This document shows, piece after piece, positions 54,641 through 63,326 of a stretch of 64,000 nucleotides of DNA; position 1 is the first letter of the stretch, and every line of letters begins with the position of its first letter. The position numbers were made by a program, and so were the translations under genes. The stretch is from Firmicutes bacterium HGW-Firmicutes-2 (lineage in GTDB: Bacteria; Bacillota; Clostridia; Lachnospirales; Vallitaleaceae), in contig PGZV01000014.1 of the NCBI GenBank assembly GCA_002841495.1, forward strand, positions 29,745 to 93,744, read 5' to 3'. Under the pieces are notes generated by a model, which saw nothing but the letters and a program-made list of their open reading frames with translations, was not told the DNA's origin and made no database searches.

Positions 54641-54678
54641 AGGGCAAGGGTGCTTCGGTGTCCTTGCTCTTTATTTTT
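54641..54678 (+). terminator. Terminator of the asr operon
   Basis: AGGGCAAGG (54641-54649) pairs with CCTTGCTCT (54662-54670) around a UUCG-like tip, and is followed by TTTATTTTT. Confidence 0.85.
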
Positions 54679-54699
54679 GTTTTTTGGAAAGGATATACG

Positions 54700-55956
54700 A
54701 TGGTTGTAAATGTTGTGGGTGTAAGTTATAAAGAAATGGAAGTGGGTCTAAGAGAACAATTGGCTTGGACACAAACAAAGCGGATGGAATATCAGATTCA
54801 ATTGTTTGAATCGGTTGGTGGCAATGTCTTATTATCCACTTGTAACCGTTTTGAACTCTACTATACTGGCGCTGATACAGATGTATTAGAGGTCATTGAA
54901 GGCATTATTGACCAATTGAATCCGGAAGATGGGCCTATTTTTCGAGAACGTCTGTGGTCATTAACTGGAGACGCAGCCATCACCCATTTACTTAAAGTAA
55001 CAGCCGGTCTGGATTCTATGGTACTTGGTGAGGATCAGATTTTATCTCAGGTTAAAGACGCTTGGCTTTTGGCATCCAAAATGGGCATCAGCAATAAAAT
55101 ATTAAACCGTCTTTTCCAAGAAAGCATTCGTTTTTCTAAGGAAATCAGAACCAGAGTCGGTATATCTCATCTGCCCATTTCCGTTGCTTATCTGGCTTAT
55201 AAGCGCGCTATGGATTTTCTAAGGACAAACGGTGGTAAAGGAGTAATGATTGTCGGTCTTGGTGAAACAGGTCGTCTGGTCAAGAAGTATTTTGATGAAG
55301 TGGCTACTGAAGAAAGTCTGGTCATATATAAAACAAGCCGTTCCATATGTCAAATGAATGGTGTGGATCCGGATGACGGCACATTGCCCTATGAAGAGCG
55401 GTATGCTTTTTTAAGCCAAGTGGATTGTATCATCAGTGCTACCAGCAGTCCCCATTATATCTTTTCTTATGACCGATTGTTAGAAACCATGAACCTGTAT
55501 CAAGGTGAAGCAAAAAATCAGTTGTTCATAGACTTGGCGGTTCCTGCAGATATTGAACGCCGAATCGATACGATGGATCATATTCAAGTCCTTGGTATCG
55601 ATGAGATCGGAAAAACTATTGAAGACAACCTAGAAGTCAGACGAGAAATGGCCGATCGAATGATAGAAAAAATACCCCATGAAGTCGAAATGCTTAAAGA
55701 CTGGATGATGCGTTCAGTTGCTGATCCGACCATTGAAGGTCTTCACAACAAAGTTCAGACAGCCTACGGGGACGCTATGGACTTGATTCATAAAAAGATA
55801 CAACTGAGTCAAAAAGAAAGCGCATATATTGAAAAAGTCATTAAATCAGCGGTTCTTAGAGTGGTGAAAGAGCCCATTTTAGGATTAAAGAATATGGAAC
55901 AAGAAGAGCTTAAAGAGGCTTTGACCTTAATGAAAAAATTGTACGATTTGGAGTGA
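54700..55956 (+). CDS. hemA: Glutamyl-tRNA reductase
   Basis: HemA reduces glutamyl-tRNA to glutamate-1-semialdehyde, the first step of the C5 tetrapyrrole pathway. The 418-aa protein has VVGVSYKEMEVGLREQLA, LLSTCNRFELYY with the active-site Cys, ITHLLKVTAGLDSMVLGEDQILSQVKDA, and GLGETGRLVKKYF. GGAAAGGA precedes ATG 54700; the longer frame enters the terminator. It is the first gene of the tetrapyrrole run and is close to the asr genes. Confidence 0.95.
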   Translation: MVVNVVGVSYKEMEVGLREQLAWTQTKRMEYQIQLFESVGGNVLLSTCNRFELYYTGADTDVLEVIEGIIDQLNPEDGPIFRERLWSLTGDAAITHLLKVTAGLDSMVLGEDQILSQVKDAWLLASKMGISNKILNRLFQESIRFSKEIRTRVGISHLPISVAYLAYKRAMDFLRTNGGKGVMIVGLGETGRLVKKYFDEVATEESLVIYKTSRSICQMNGVDPDDGTLPYEERYAFLSQVDCIISATSSPHYIFSYDRLLETMNLYQGEAKNQLFIDLAVPADIERRIDTMDHIQVLGIDEIGKTIEDNLEVRREMADRMIEKIPHEVEMLKDWMMRSVADPTIEGLHNKVQTAYGDAMDLIHKKIQLSQKESAYIEKVIKSAVLRVVKEPILGLKNMEQEELKEALTLMKKLYDLE

Positions 55957-55960
55957 GGCT

Positions 55961-56560
55961 ATGTACTTACCGGTAATGTTGAACATAGAAGGAAAAAAGA
56001 TTGTGGTCATTGGTGGCGGATCCGTTGCCCTTGAAAAAATCCAAAAATTAATCGACTTTGGTGCAAGGGTTGAAGCGGTAAGCTTGAATTTTTTGCCAAG
56101 TCTATTAGAAATGGGTCCTAAGGTACAATGTAGGGTCGGTCCCTATCATAAAGACCATATTGAGGATGCTTTTTTAGTTATTTCTGCAACTAATGATGCA
56201 CTTGTTAATAAACAGGTCTATGAGGATTGCAAGGCACTTCATATTCTATGTAATGTGGTGGATCAACCGGATTTATGTGATGTGGTGTTTACCTCAGCCT
56301 TAAAGCGAGGTCAACTTATTTTTTCGGTGAGCACCAGTGGACAAAGCCCCATACTGGGTCAAAAAATCATTGGTAAGCTTAAAGAAGAATATGATGAAAG
56401 CTGGGAAGAAAAAATAAAGCTACTGGGAGCAATCAGAACAGTTTTTAAGGAAATGGAAAGAGATACGGTTAAGAGAAACAAGATGTTACGCGCCATCATT
56501 TATAAAGATACCGAGACCTTAAGACGTATTTTAGAGAAACTGACCGTAAACGGGGGATGA
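55961..56560 (+). CDS. Precorrin-2 dehydrogenase (siroheme synthase N-terminal type)
   Basis: The 199-aa protein has the NAD-binding motif VIGGGSVALEKIQKLIDFGA and VISATND, as in SirC/Met8/CysG-N. It oxidises precorrin-2 to sirohydrochlorin. Whether it also inserts iron, as Met8 and CysG do, cannot be decided by eye. No separate sirB ferrochelatase is in the window. It starts 4 bp after hemA and ends 1 bp before the fusion gene. Confidence 0.92.
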   Translation: MYLPVMLNIEGKKIVVIGGGSVALEKIQKLIDFGARVEAVSLNFLPSLLEMGPKVQCRVGPYHKDHIEDAFLVISATNDALVNKQVYEDCKALHILCNVVDQPDLCDVVFTSALKRGQLIFSVSTSGQSPILGQKIIGKLKEEYDESWEEKIKLLGAIRTVFKEMERDTVKRNKMLRAIIYKDTETLRRILEKLTVNGG

Positions 56561-56561
56561 C

Positions 56562-59156
56562 ATGAAAATAAGATTAGGAACACGGGGCAGTGCCCTTGCA
56601 CTTAAGCAGACAGAACTTGTAATGTCTCATCTACAAGAAGCCTATCAACAAAAAGTCGATCAACAAAGTTCTGACCCACCTAACACATCCATTTTACCCA
56701 ATGAACCCTTAGAACTTGAGTGTGTTATTATTGAAACCAAAGGGGACAGGGACCAAACAACGCCATTGTCTCAGATTGGCGGTCAAGGGCTTTTTATTAA
56801 AGAAATAGAACAGGCTCTTTTTGATAAGAGAATAGACCTGGCCGTTCATAGTCTTAAAGACATGCCGGCTAGGTTACCCCAAGGGCTGATTCTTGGTGGC
56901 ACGATCAAAAGAGAAAACCCTTTTGATTATCTCATTACAAAAGAGGCGGTAAGTCTGGATAACTTACCTCCAAAATTGATCATCGGTACAGGCAGCCCAA
57001 GACGTAGGGTTGAGCTTAAGCGTTTTTTCTCATGTTTGGGTATTGAGGTGGTCTTTGAGAATATCCGTGGGAACATTGATACAAGGCTTAAAAAGTTGGA
57101 TACTAAGGATGAAAATAATCAAGATAATAAAGATGGTAGTTATGAGAACAAGCTGGATGGGATTGTTTTGGCACAAGCCGGCATCCACCGTTTGGATTTA
57201 AAAAAAGAGTACCCACACCTAAACTTTATACCTTTAGATTATAAGGAAATGATACCGGCACCGTGTCAAGGCATACTGGGACTGGAGATTCGAGAAGAAG
57301 ATGAAGCTTTGTTTAGGCTTCTGGCATCGATTCAAGATCATAAAGCCACCTTACAGGCAAGACTGGAGCGCGCTTATCTAAAAGGCACACAAGGGTCTTG
57401 TCATATGGCGATTGGTGGTTACCTTGACCTATCCAAAGATCTTAACCTTACCTTTTATAGCCTATTAGGTGACGAGCATGGTCAAACAGCCCATAGAGAG
57501 ACTTTAAACCTTGGTAATATCCATGATTTGGACTTGGTCCAAAATGAACAACAGATGAAATTTTTGGAAGATCAACTGATCCATCATGGTCGCCATATGG
57601 TCAAAAAACTGAAACCTCAAACAAGAGGATTTGTTGCCTTGGTCGGTGCCGGTCCAGGAGATGTGGAACTGATTACCGTCAAAGGGATGCGCTATCTTAG
57701 TGAAGCGGACGTCATCGCTTATGACTATTTAAGTGGTAAGGCATTGTTGGACCTAGCACCTACATACGCAGAAAAAATATATGTGGGAAAAAAAGCCGGG
57801 GATCATACCATGACCCAAGAAAATATCAATGCCTTATTGATTGAAAAAGCTTTACTTGGACTTAAAGTGGTTCGTCTTAAAGGGGGCGACCCTTATGTTT
57901 TTGGCCGTGGTAGTGAAGAAGCCTTGGCCCTTAAAGAAGCAGGCGTAGATTACGATGTAGTACCGGGTATTACCTCTGCTATAGGTGGCTTGACCTACGC
58001 CGGTATTCCCATAACCCACAGGGGATTGTCCACATCCTTTCATGTGATGACAGGCCATTTATCTAAGTCGGGTGTACCTATGGACTATGAAGCTTTGACA
58101 AAAGCGGGAGGGACCTGTGTTATTTTGATGGGCATCGGACAAGCTAAGGCCATTGCTGAAGGATTTTTAAATGCAGGCAAATCAGCTAAGACCCCGGTTG
58201 CCATCATTTATCATGCAACAACACCCCAGCAAGCAACGGTCAGTATAAGGCTAGATGAACTTAGCACAGCTGTTGATAATCATGAAAGCCGTTCCGGTTT
58301 GATCGTCATTGGTGAAGTGGCAGGCTTTCATCATCAATTGGCAAATCTTGAAGCCAAGCCTTTATTTGGAAAAAAATTATTACTTACTTTGCCGACGCCT
58401 GAAGTGAAAAACGAGGTCGGATCTTCGGATAAGGACAAAACGACCAACCGAGCTAAGTTGCTTCAGCATCTAAAGGACCAAGGGGCAGAGGTGGTTGAAA
58501 TGCCTATGATTTCTCATAAAATATTGAGTCCGGATTTAGAGTATTTTACCAAAGACTGGTTTTCTGGGTTAGGTGCTATTATTTTTACCAGTCCTTTTGG
58601 TGTGACTTGTTTTTTTAAAGCCTTACAAGCACATAACCGGGACCTGCGCATCCTTGCAGGACCATCTATTATCAGTATAGGGACTTCTACCACAAAGGTC
58701 TTAAAGGACCATGGTATCCTACCGGACTATATGCCGGAGAAATTCACGACAAAAGAACTGTTGGACTTGATACAAAATAAGATGGACCGACAACAACTGA
58801 GTCAAGGTATTTGCTTTTATAGGTCCAAACTGGGGAATACAGAGATTATAAAGGCCTTAAGTGAAAAAACCCAAGTGACGGATGTTCATCTATATGAAGT
58901 GCTTCCCACAAAAACAAAAGTGGGCCTTCAGGAAGAGGGGTATGATGGGGTTGTTTTTACCAGCCGGTCTGCTGTAGAAGCCTTTATGGCCATAAATATT
59001 GAGGATTATAGGCAGATGTCTCGGTCAATACCGGCTTATTCCATCGGTCCCATGACCACAGAAGCGCTAAAGGAAAACCAGTGGTCCCTCATACATGAGG
59101 CAAGGATCCATACATATCAAGGCATATACGAAACGATTATGGAAGAAACTAAATAA
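56562..59156 (+). CDS. Trifunctional HemC-CobA-HemD fusion
   Basis: An 864-aa protein joins three enzymes. Residues 1 to about 350 are hydroxymethylbilane synthase: IRLGTRGSALALKQTE, VHSLKDMPARLPQG, GTGSPRRR, IRGNIDTRL, and GSCHMAIGGY with the cofactor-binding Cys. About 355-605 is uroporphyrinogen-III C-methyltransferase: LVGAGPGDVELITVKG, LKGGDPYVFGRG and VPGITSAIGG. About 605-864 is uroporphyrinogen-III synthase: LLLTLP, AIIFTSPFGVTCFFKAL, and VVFTSRSAVEAF. Together these turn porphobilinogen into precorrin-2. CobA-HemD fusions are common in Firmicutes; the extra HemC is less usual. The frame is unbroken and has internal linkers rich in Asp and Asn near residue 180. Confidence 0.93.
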   Translation: MKIRLGTRGSALALKQTELVMSHLQEAYQQKVDQQSSDPPNTSILPNEPLELECVIIETKGDRDQTTPLSQIGGQGLFIKEIEQALFDKRIDLAVHSLKDMPARLPQGLILGGTIKRENPFDYLITKEAVSLDNLPPKLIIGTGSPRRRVELKRFFSCLGIEVVFENIRGNIDTRLKKLDTKDENNQDNKDGSYENKLDGIVLAQAGIHRLDLKKEYPHLNFIPLDYKEMIPAPCQGILGLEIREEDEALFRLLASIQDHKATLQARLERAYLKGTQGSCHMAIGGYLDLSKDLNLTFYSLLGDEHGQTAHRETLNLGNIHDLDLVQNEQQMKFLEDQLIHHGRHMVKKLKPQTRGFVALVGAGPGDVELITVKGMRYLSEADVIAYDYLSGKALLDLAPTYAEKIYVGKKAGDHTMTQENINALLIEKALLGLKVVRLKGGDPYVFGRGSEEALALKEAGVDYDVVPGITSAIGGLTYAGIPITHRGLSTSFHVMTGHLSKSGVPMDYEALTKAGGTCVILMGIGQAKAIAEGFLNAGKSAKTPVAIIYHATTPQQATVSIRLDELSTAVDNHESRSGLIVIGEVAGFHHQLANLEAKPLFGKKLLLTLPTPEVKNEVGSSDKDKTTNRAKLLQHLKDQGAEVVEMPMISHKILSPDLEYFTKDWFSGLGAIIFTSPFGVTCFFKALQAHNRDLRILAGPSIISIGTSTTKVLKDHGILPDYMPEKFTTKELLDLIQNKMDRQQLSQGICFYRSKLGNTEIIKALSEKTQVTDVHLYEVLPTKTKVGLQEEGYDGVVFTSRSAVEAFMAINIEDYRQMSRSIPAYSIGPMTTEALKENQWSLIHEARIHTYQGIYETIMEETK

Positions 59157-59203
59157 GTTTAATAAACTAAATAATATAAATTTAAGTTAAATAGTTGAAA
59201 CGA

Positions 59204-59209
59204 TATAAT
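59204..59209 (+). promoter_or_regulatory. Possible internal promoter before hemB
   Basis: A perfect TATAAT lies 40 bp before hemB in a 93-bp AT-rich gap. The -35 position (59181-59186) reads TTTAAG, a poor match, so this is tentative. Confidence 0.35.
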
Positions 59210-59249
59210 GGGTTAAAAATTAGATCAATGAAGGGTAGGCGGAAGCAAT

Positions 59250-60224
59250 ATGGGATATTTACCAACACGATTAAGGCAACATGGTGTACTAAGAAAGATG
59301 GTTCGAAATGTACATTTGACCATGGATGATATGATTTACCCGATTTTTATGGTCGAAGGTGAGAACGTATATAAAGAAATAGAGTCCATGAAAGGTCAGT
59401 ACCACATTAGTGTGGATCAACTGGAACGATTGGTGCCCCAGTGGCAGTCCAAAGGGATTAAGAGTTTACTGATTTTTGGTGTGCCCGATGAAAAAGATGC
59501 TGAAGGGGTATGTGCCTATGACGATAACGGCATTGTTCAAAAAGCTTTAAGGGCCATTAAAGCTATCAGTCCTGAGATTTTTTTAATTACAGACATCTGC
59601 CTGTGCCAATACAAGTCGGATGGTCACTGCTGCTTCTTTGATCCACAAGGGAAAATCAAAAGAGAAGAAACCTTAAGAACTTTAGATAAGATTGCCATCA
59701 GTCATGGTAAAGCCGGTGCAGACATGGTGGCACCTTCGGATATGATGGACGGACGCATTAACAGTCTTAGAACCGCACTGGATAAAAACGGCTTTGAGCA
59801 TCTGCCTATTATGGCCTATAGTGCCAAATATGCGTCGTCTTTCTATGGACCCTTTAGAGATGCGGCCCATTCAGCTCCAGCAATGGGTGATCGACAAGCC
59901 TATCAGATGGATTTTCACCGAGCATCTGAAGCCATAAATGAATTTGAACTGGATGTTAAAGAAGGTGCGGACATTCTCATGGTCAAACCGGCCATGCCTT
60001 ATTTGGACATCGTTTCAAAGGCTTCTGAGCGCTTTAACAGGCCTATAGCAGCTTATCAAGTGAGTGGTGAATACGCGATGCTAGAACGGGCTGTTAGAGA
60101 AAATCTAATTGCTGAAAAAAGCATCTATGAGTCTTTAATCGCTATAAAAAGAGCAGGTGCGATTCTGATTCTGAGTTATTTTGCTCCTGTTGTAGAAGAA
60201 CTTATAGAAAAATACAGTGAATAG
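59250..60224 (+). CDS. hemB: Porphobilinogen synthase (delta-aminolevulinate dehydratase)
   Basis: HemB condenses two 5-aminolevulinates. The 324-aa protein has DICLCQYKSDGHCCF, a cysteine-rich zinc site, the Schiff-base lysine region MAYSAKYASSFYGPFRDAA, and DILMVKPAMPYLDI with the second active-site lysine. It follows the fusion gene in the tetrapyrrole operon. Confidence 0.97.
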   Translation: MGYLPTRLRQHGVLRKMVRNVHLTMDDMIYPIFMVEGENVYKEIESMKGQYHISVDQLERLVPQWQSKGIKSLLIFGVPDEKDAEGVCAYDDNGIVQKALRAIKAISPEIFLITDICLCQYKSDGHCCFFDPQGKIKREETLRTLDKIAISHGKAGADMVAPSDMMDGRINSLRTALDKNGFEHLPIMAYSAKYASSFYGPFRDAAHSAPAMGDRQAYQMDFHRASEAINEFELDVKEGADILMVKPAMPYLDIVSKASERFNRPIAAYQVSGEYAMLERAVRENLIAEKSIYESLIAIKRAGAILILSYFAPVVEELIEKYSE

Positions 60225-60235
60225 GTAGGTTGATT

Positions 60236-61513
60236 ATGAAAAATAAAGAACTTTTTGAAGCGGCAAAAAAAGTGATGCCGGGTGGTGTGAACAGCCCGGT
60301 ACGATCCTTTAGTTCTGTTACTAGTCCGCCAATTTTTGCTAAAAAAGCTTTAGGTGCTAAGGTATGGGACGTAGAAGACAAAGTGTATATTGATTTTATC
60401 GGCGGTTTTGGTCCCCATATCTTAGGACATGCCAATCCTGTAGTTTTAGAAGGCATAACAGAAGTTCTATCAGAAGGTATGAGCTTTGGTCTTTCAACAG
60501 CCATAGAAGTAGAAATGGCACAGACCATCAACCGTCTGATGCCTTCCATGGAAATGGTTAGAATGGTGAACTCAGGCACAGAAGCAACGATGAGTGCCAT
60601 TCGCTTAGCCAGAGGGTATACCAAGCGTGAAAAAATACTTAAGTTTGAAGGCTGTTATCATGGACACTCAGATGGCTTATTGATCAAATCCGGTTCAGGT
60701 GGACTGAGCTTTAATGTACCCACCAGTGCTGGCGTACTAGATGCTCTGATTGAACATACGTTGGTCGGACAAATCAATGATCTAGAAGGCCTTGAAGCAC
60801 TATGGGCAAAGTACGGACAAGAGTTGGCCGGTGTTATCGTAGAACCGGTTGCAGCCAATATGGGTATTGTACCCTTAGAGCAAGCGTTTCTTAAGCGCCT
60901 AAGAGACCTATCAACTTCTACAAAAACGGTACTGATCTTTGATGAAGTCATTACCGGATTCAGATTAGGTTTAGCCGGCGCGCAAGGCTACTTTAATATA
61001 CAACCGGATCTAACCTGTCTTGGGAAAATTATTGGTGGTGGTATGCCTGTTGGTGCGTACGGCGGACGGGCGGATATTATGGCCCATATATCACCTCTTG
61101 GTGATGTTTATCAAGCTGGGACCTTATCTGGCAATAGAGTGGCGATGGCCATGGGTCTTAATACCATAAACTATTTAGAAAAACATCCCGAGATTTATAA
61201 TAATTTGGAGGAAAAGGCGGTTTTCCTTGAAACAGCCATGATCAACAATCTGAAAGAAGCCGGTACCCAAGGCCAAGTAAACCGAGTCGGTTCTTTGCTG
61301 AGTCTATTTTTTACGAAAGAACCTGTGACAGATTATCATTCTGTTATGAAATCGGATACAGAATTATTTGGAAGATATTTTGCAAAAATGCTTGAAGCAG
61401 GTATTCTTTTAGCCCCTTCAACTTTTGAAGCCATGTTTTTATCCATGGCCCATGATGATGAGATACTAAAATCCTTTATAGAGATCCAAAAAGAAGTGTT
61501 GACAAGTTTATAA
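60236..61513 (+). CDS. hemL: Glutamate-1-semialdehyde 2,1-aminomutase
   Basis: HemL makes 5-aminolevulinate from the product of HemA. The 425-aa PLP enzyme starts ELFEAAKKVMPGGVNSPVRSF and has NSGTEATMSAIRLARG, FDEVITGFR and the PLP lysine in CLGKIIGGGMPVGAYGG. ATG 60236 follows a TAGGTAGG site. With hemA, hemB and the fusion it completes the route from glutamyl-tRNA to precorrin-2. Confidence 0.97.
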   Translation: MKNKELFEAAKKVMPGGVNSPVRSFSSVTSPPIFAKKALGAKVWDVEDKVYIDFIGGFGPHILGHANPVVLEGITEVLSEGMSFGLSTAIEVEMAQTINRLMPSMEMVRMVNSGTEATMSAIRLARGYTKREKILKFEGCYHGHSDGLLIKSGSGGLSFNVPTSAGVLDALIEHTLVGQINDLEGLEALWAKYGQELAGVIVEPVAANMGIVPLEQAFLKRLRDLSTSTKTVLIFDEVITGFRLGLAGAQGYFNIQPDLTCLGKIIGGGMPVGAYGGRADIMAHISPLGDVYQAGTLSGNRVAMAMGLNTINYLEKHPEIYNNLEEKAVFLETAMINNLKEAGTQGQVNRVGSLLSLFFTKEPVTDYHSVMKSDTELFGRYFAKMLEAGILLAPSTFEAMFLSMAHDDEILKSFIEIQKEVLTSL

Positions 61514-61561
61514 TTGAACGACTACTCAAATATATTTCTATCAAATATCAGGAGGTCTATC

Positions 61562-61999
61562 ATGACAAAAAATGAAAATGCTTTAGAATTATTTGCATGT
61601 GGTTATAACTGCGCCCAATCGGTCCTAGGTGCTTATTGCGATGAACTCGGTTTAAGCAGAGAGACGGCATTTAAGATTGCCAGCGGTTTTGGTGGTGGTA
61701 TGCGTCAAGGTGAAGTGTGCGGTGCCGTTACAGGTGCACTGATGGTTATCGGTTTAAAAGAAGGCTTTTATGCACAAGGTGACGTTGTTGGTAAGGCCCA
61801 TATAGCTGAAAGAATAATAGCTTTTGAAGCCATGTTTGAAGAAAAAAATGGCTCTTTACTTTGCAAAACTTTATTAGGTTATAACCCTTCTAATGAAGCC
61901 GACCTTAGGATTATTAAAGAAAAAGGATTGTTCACCAATCTATGTCCAAAATTTATTGATGATGGGGTTATCTTGACAGAAAAAGTTTTGATATCTTAA
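61562..61999 (+). CDS. C_GCAxxG_C_C family protein
   Basis: The 145-aa protein has the family cysteine pattern: FACGYNCAQSVLGAYC near the start, GFGGGMRQGEVCGAVTGAL in the middle and one or two later cysteines (SLLCKTLLG, NLCPKFI). Such proteins are suspected redox or metal-binding proteins, often near transporter or redox genes. AGGAGG precedes ATG 61562. A strong terminator follows, so it is the last gene of the hem run. Confidence 0.88.
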   Translation: MTKNENALELFACGYNCAQSVLGAYCDELGLSRETAFKIASGFGGGMRQGEVCGAVTGALMVIGLKEGFYAQGDVVGKAHIAERIIAFEAMFEEKNGSLLCKTLLGYNPSNEADLRIIKEKGLFTNLCPKFIDDGVILTEKVLIS

Positions 62000-62055
62000 C
62001 CCAATAAAGAGTTTACTTAGAACTATTCAATTTATAAATTGTAAATTTCGACTTT

Positions 62056-62100
62056 TAGCCCAATTAAACTATCAATTATAGTTTGATTGGGCTATACTTT
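62056..62100 (+). terminator. Strong terminator after the hem run
   Basis: A 17-bp stem (62056-62072 with 62078-62094, one T-G pair), containing TAGCCCAAT and ATTGGGCTA, is followed by a T-rich tract. Confidence 0.9.
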
Positions 62101-62234
62101 TATTTATAGTAATTTTAATAAAATATGATGAATTGTGTGACCATATACCCTTGGTTGTTAGAAGATTTACCTAAAGAAAAAGGATGTTTTAAGATTCTAT
62201 TCGGTATTTAACAACACAATAAAATTCTTAGAAA

Positions 62235-62262
62235 TTGTAGATAGCGATTTTATCAATATATT
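62235..62262 (+). promoter_or_regulatory. Possible promoter of the ABC transporter operon
   Basis: TTGTAG (62235-62240) and TATATT (62257-62262) are 16 bp apart. The rest of the gap from 62101 to 62354 is AT-rich with a small TTTATGT/ACATAAA hairpin near 62261-62280; I see no gene in it. Confidence 0.4.
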
Positions 62263-62354
62263 TATGTGTAAAACATAAAGCTACAAAGAAAGAAAAAGTC
62301 GTCATGCACTTTTTATGAATGCGTGAGGTAATGAGATTCTTAGGAGGTAATTCA

Positions 62355-63326
62355 TTGATTGAAATAGAGAACATATCTAAAAAATATGGTGGCAAACAAG
62401 CACTATCTAATATAAACTTAAGGATTAAACGAGGTGAAGTCGTTGGGCTTTTAGGACTAAATGGTGCAGGAAAATCAACTACGATGAATATTTTAACGGG
62501 GTATATGAGTGCAGATCAAGGTGCTGTAACCATCGGAGGGTATGACATAGCAAAAGAACCACTTGCAGCTAAGAAACTCATTGGGTACTTACCGGAACAA
62601 TTTTCTTTTTATAGTGACATGAAGGTCGTCGAATATTTAAGCTTTATATGTGATATTAAAAAAATAAAAAGTGGCCGAAAGGAACATATTGAAGACCTAT
62701 GTAATCGGGTTGGCATCTCGCACATAAAAAGTAGGATGATTAAGAACTTGTCCAAAGGATATCGTCAGCGTATAGGACTTGTACAGGCATTGCTTGGTAA
62801 TCCGGAAGTTGTGATTTTAGATGAACCAACTGTAGGCCTAGATCCATCCCAAGTGGTGGATATTCGATCTTTAATTAGAGAAATAGGGGAAAAGAGAACC
62901 GTGATTATCTCATCACATATACTTTCAGAAGTAGAGTTGGTCTGTTCTCGTGTAGTTTTGCTTCATGAGGGTAAGATTATTGCAGATGATACGCCAGACA
63001 ATTTGAGGAAATCTATGTGTGAATCCAATAAAGTGATTGCACATATAGAAGGAGGAATCGGACTTGTGACGAAAGCGTTGGGAGACAGAAACGTATTTGA
63101 AAAAGTAACGATTCTTAAACAAGTAGAGTTAGACACCTATGAATATTTGATTGAAGGAAAAAAGGACACTGATATAAGACGTCTATTATTCAACTGTTTG
63201 GCAAAGGCGAATTTACCGGCGCTGTCTATTCATAGCAGTGAATTTACATTGGAGGACTTTTTCTTGAAACATATTGAAAACAGCAATAACGTGGATAAGG
63301 AGGCTCACGATGTGGTCTATCCTTAA
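62355..63326 (+). CDS. ABC transporter ATP-binding protein (ABC-2 exporter type)
   Basis: The 323-aa ATPase has Walker A GLNGAGKST, the Q loop in YLPEQFSFY, signature LSKGYRQRIGLVQAL, Walker B VVILDEPTVGLD, and the H-loop SSHIL. A C-terminal extension of about 100 residues resembles those of GldA/NatA-type exporters. TTG 62355 is chosen because AGGAGG (62342-62347) is 7 bp upstream. It overlaps the permease gene by 17 bp. Confidence 0.92.
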   Translation: MIEIENISKKYGGKQALSNINLRIKRGEVVGLLGLNGAGKSTTMNILTGYMSADQGAVTIGGYDIAKEPLAAKKLIGYLPEQFSFYSDMKVVEYLSFICDIKKIKSGRKEHIEDLCNRVGISHIKSRMIKNLSKGYRQRIGLVQALLGNPEVVILDEPTVGLDPSQVVDIRSLIREIGEKRTVIISSHILSEVELVCSRVVLLHEGKIIADDTPDNLRKSMCESNKVIAHIEGGIGLVTKALGDRNVFEKVTILKQVELDTYEYLIEGKKDTDIRRLLFNCLAKANLPALSIHSSEFTLEDFFLKHIENSNNVDKEAHDVVYP

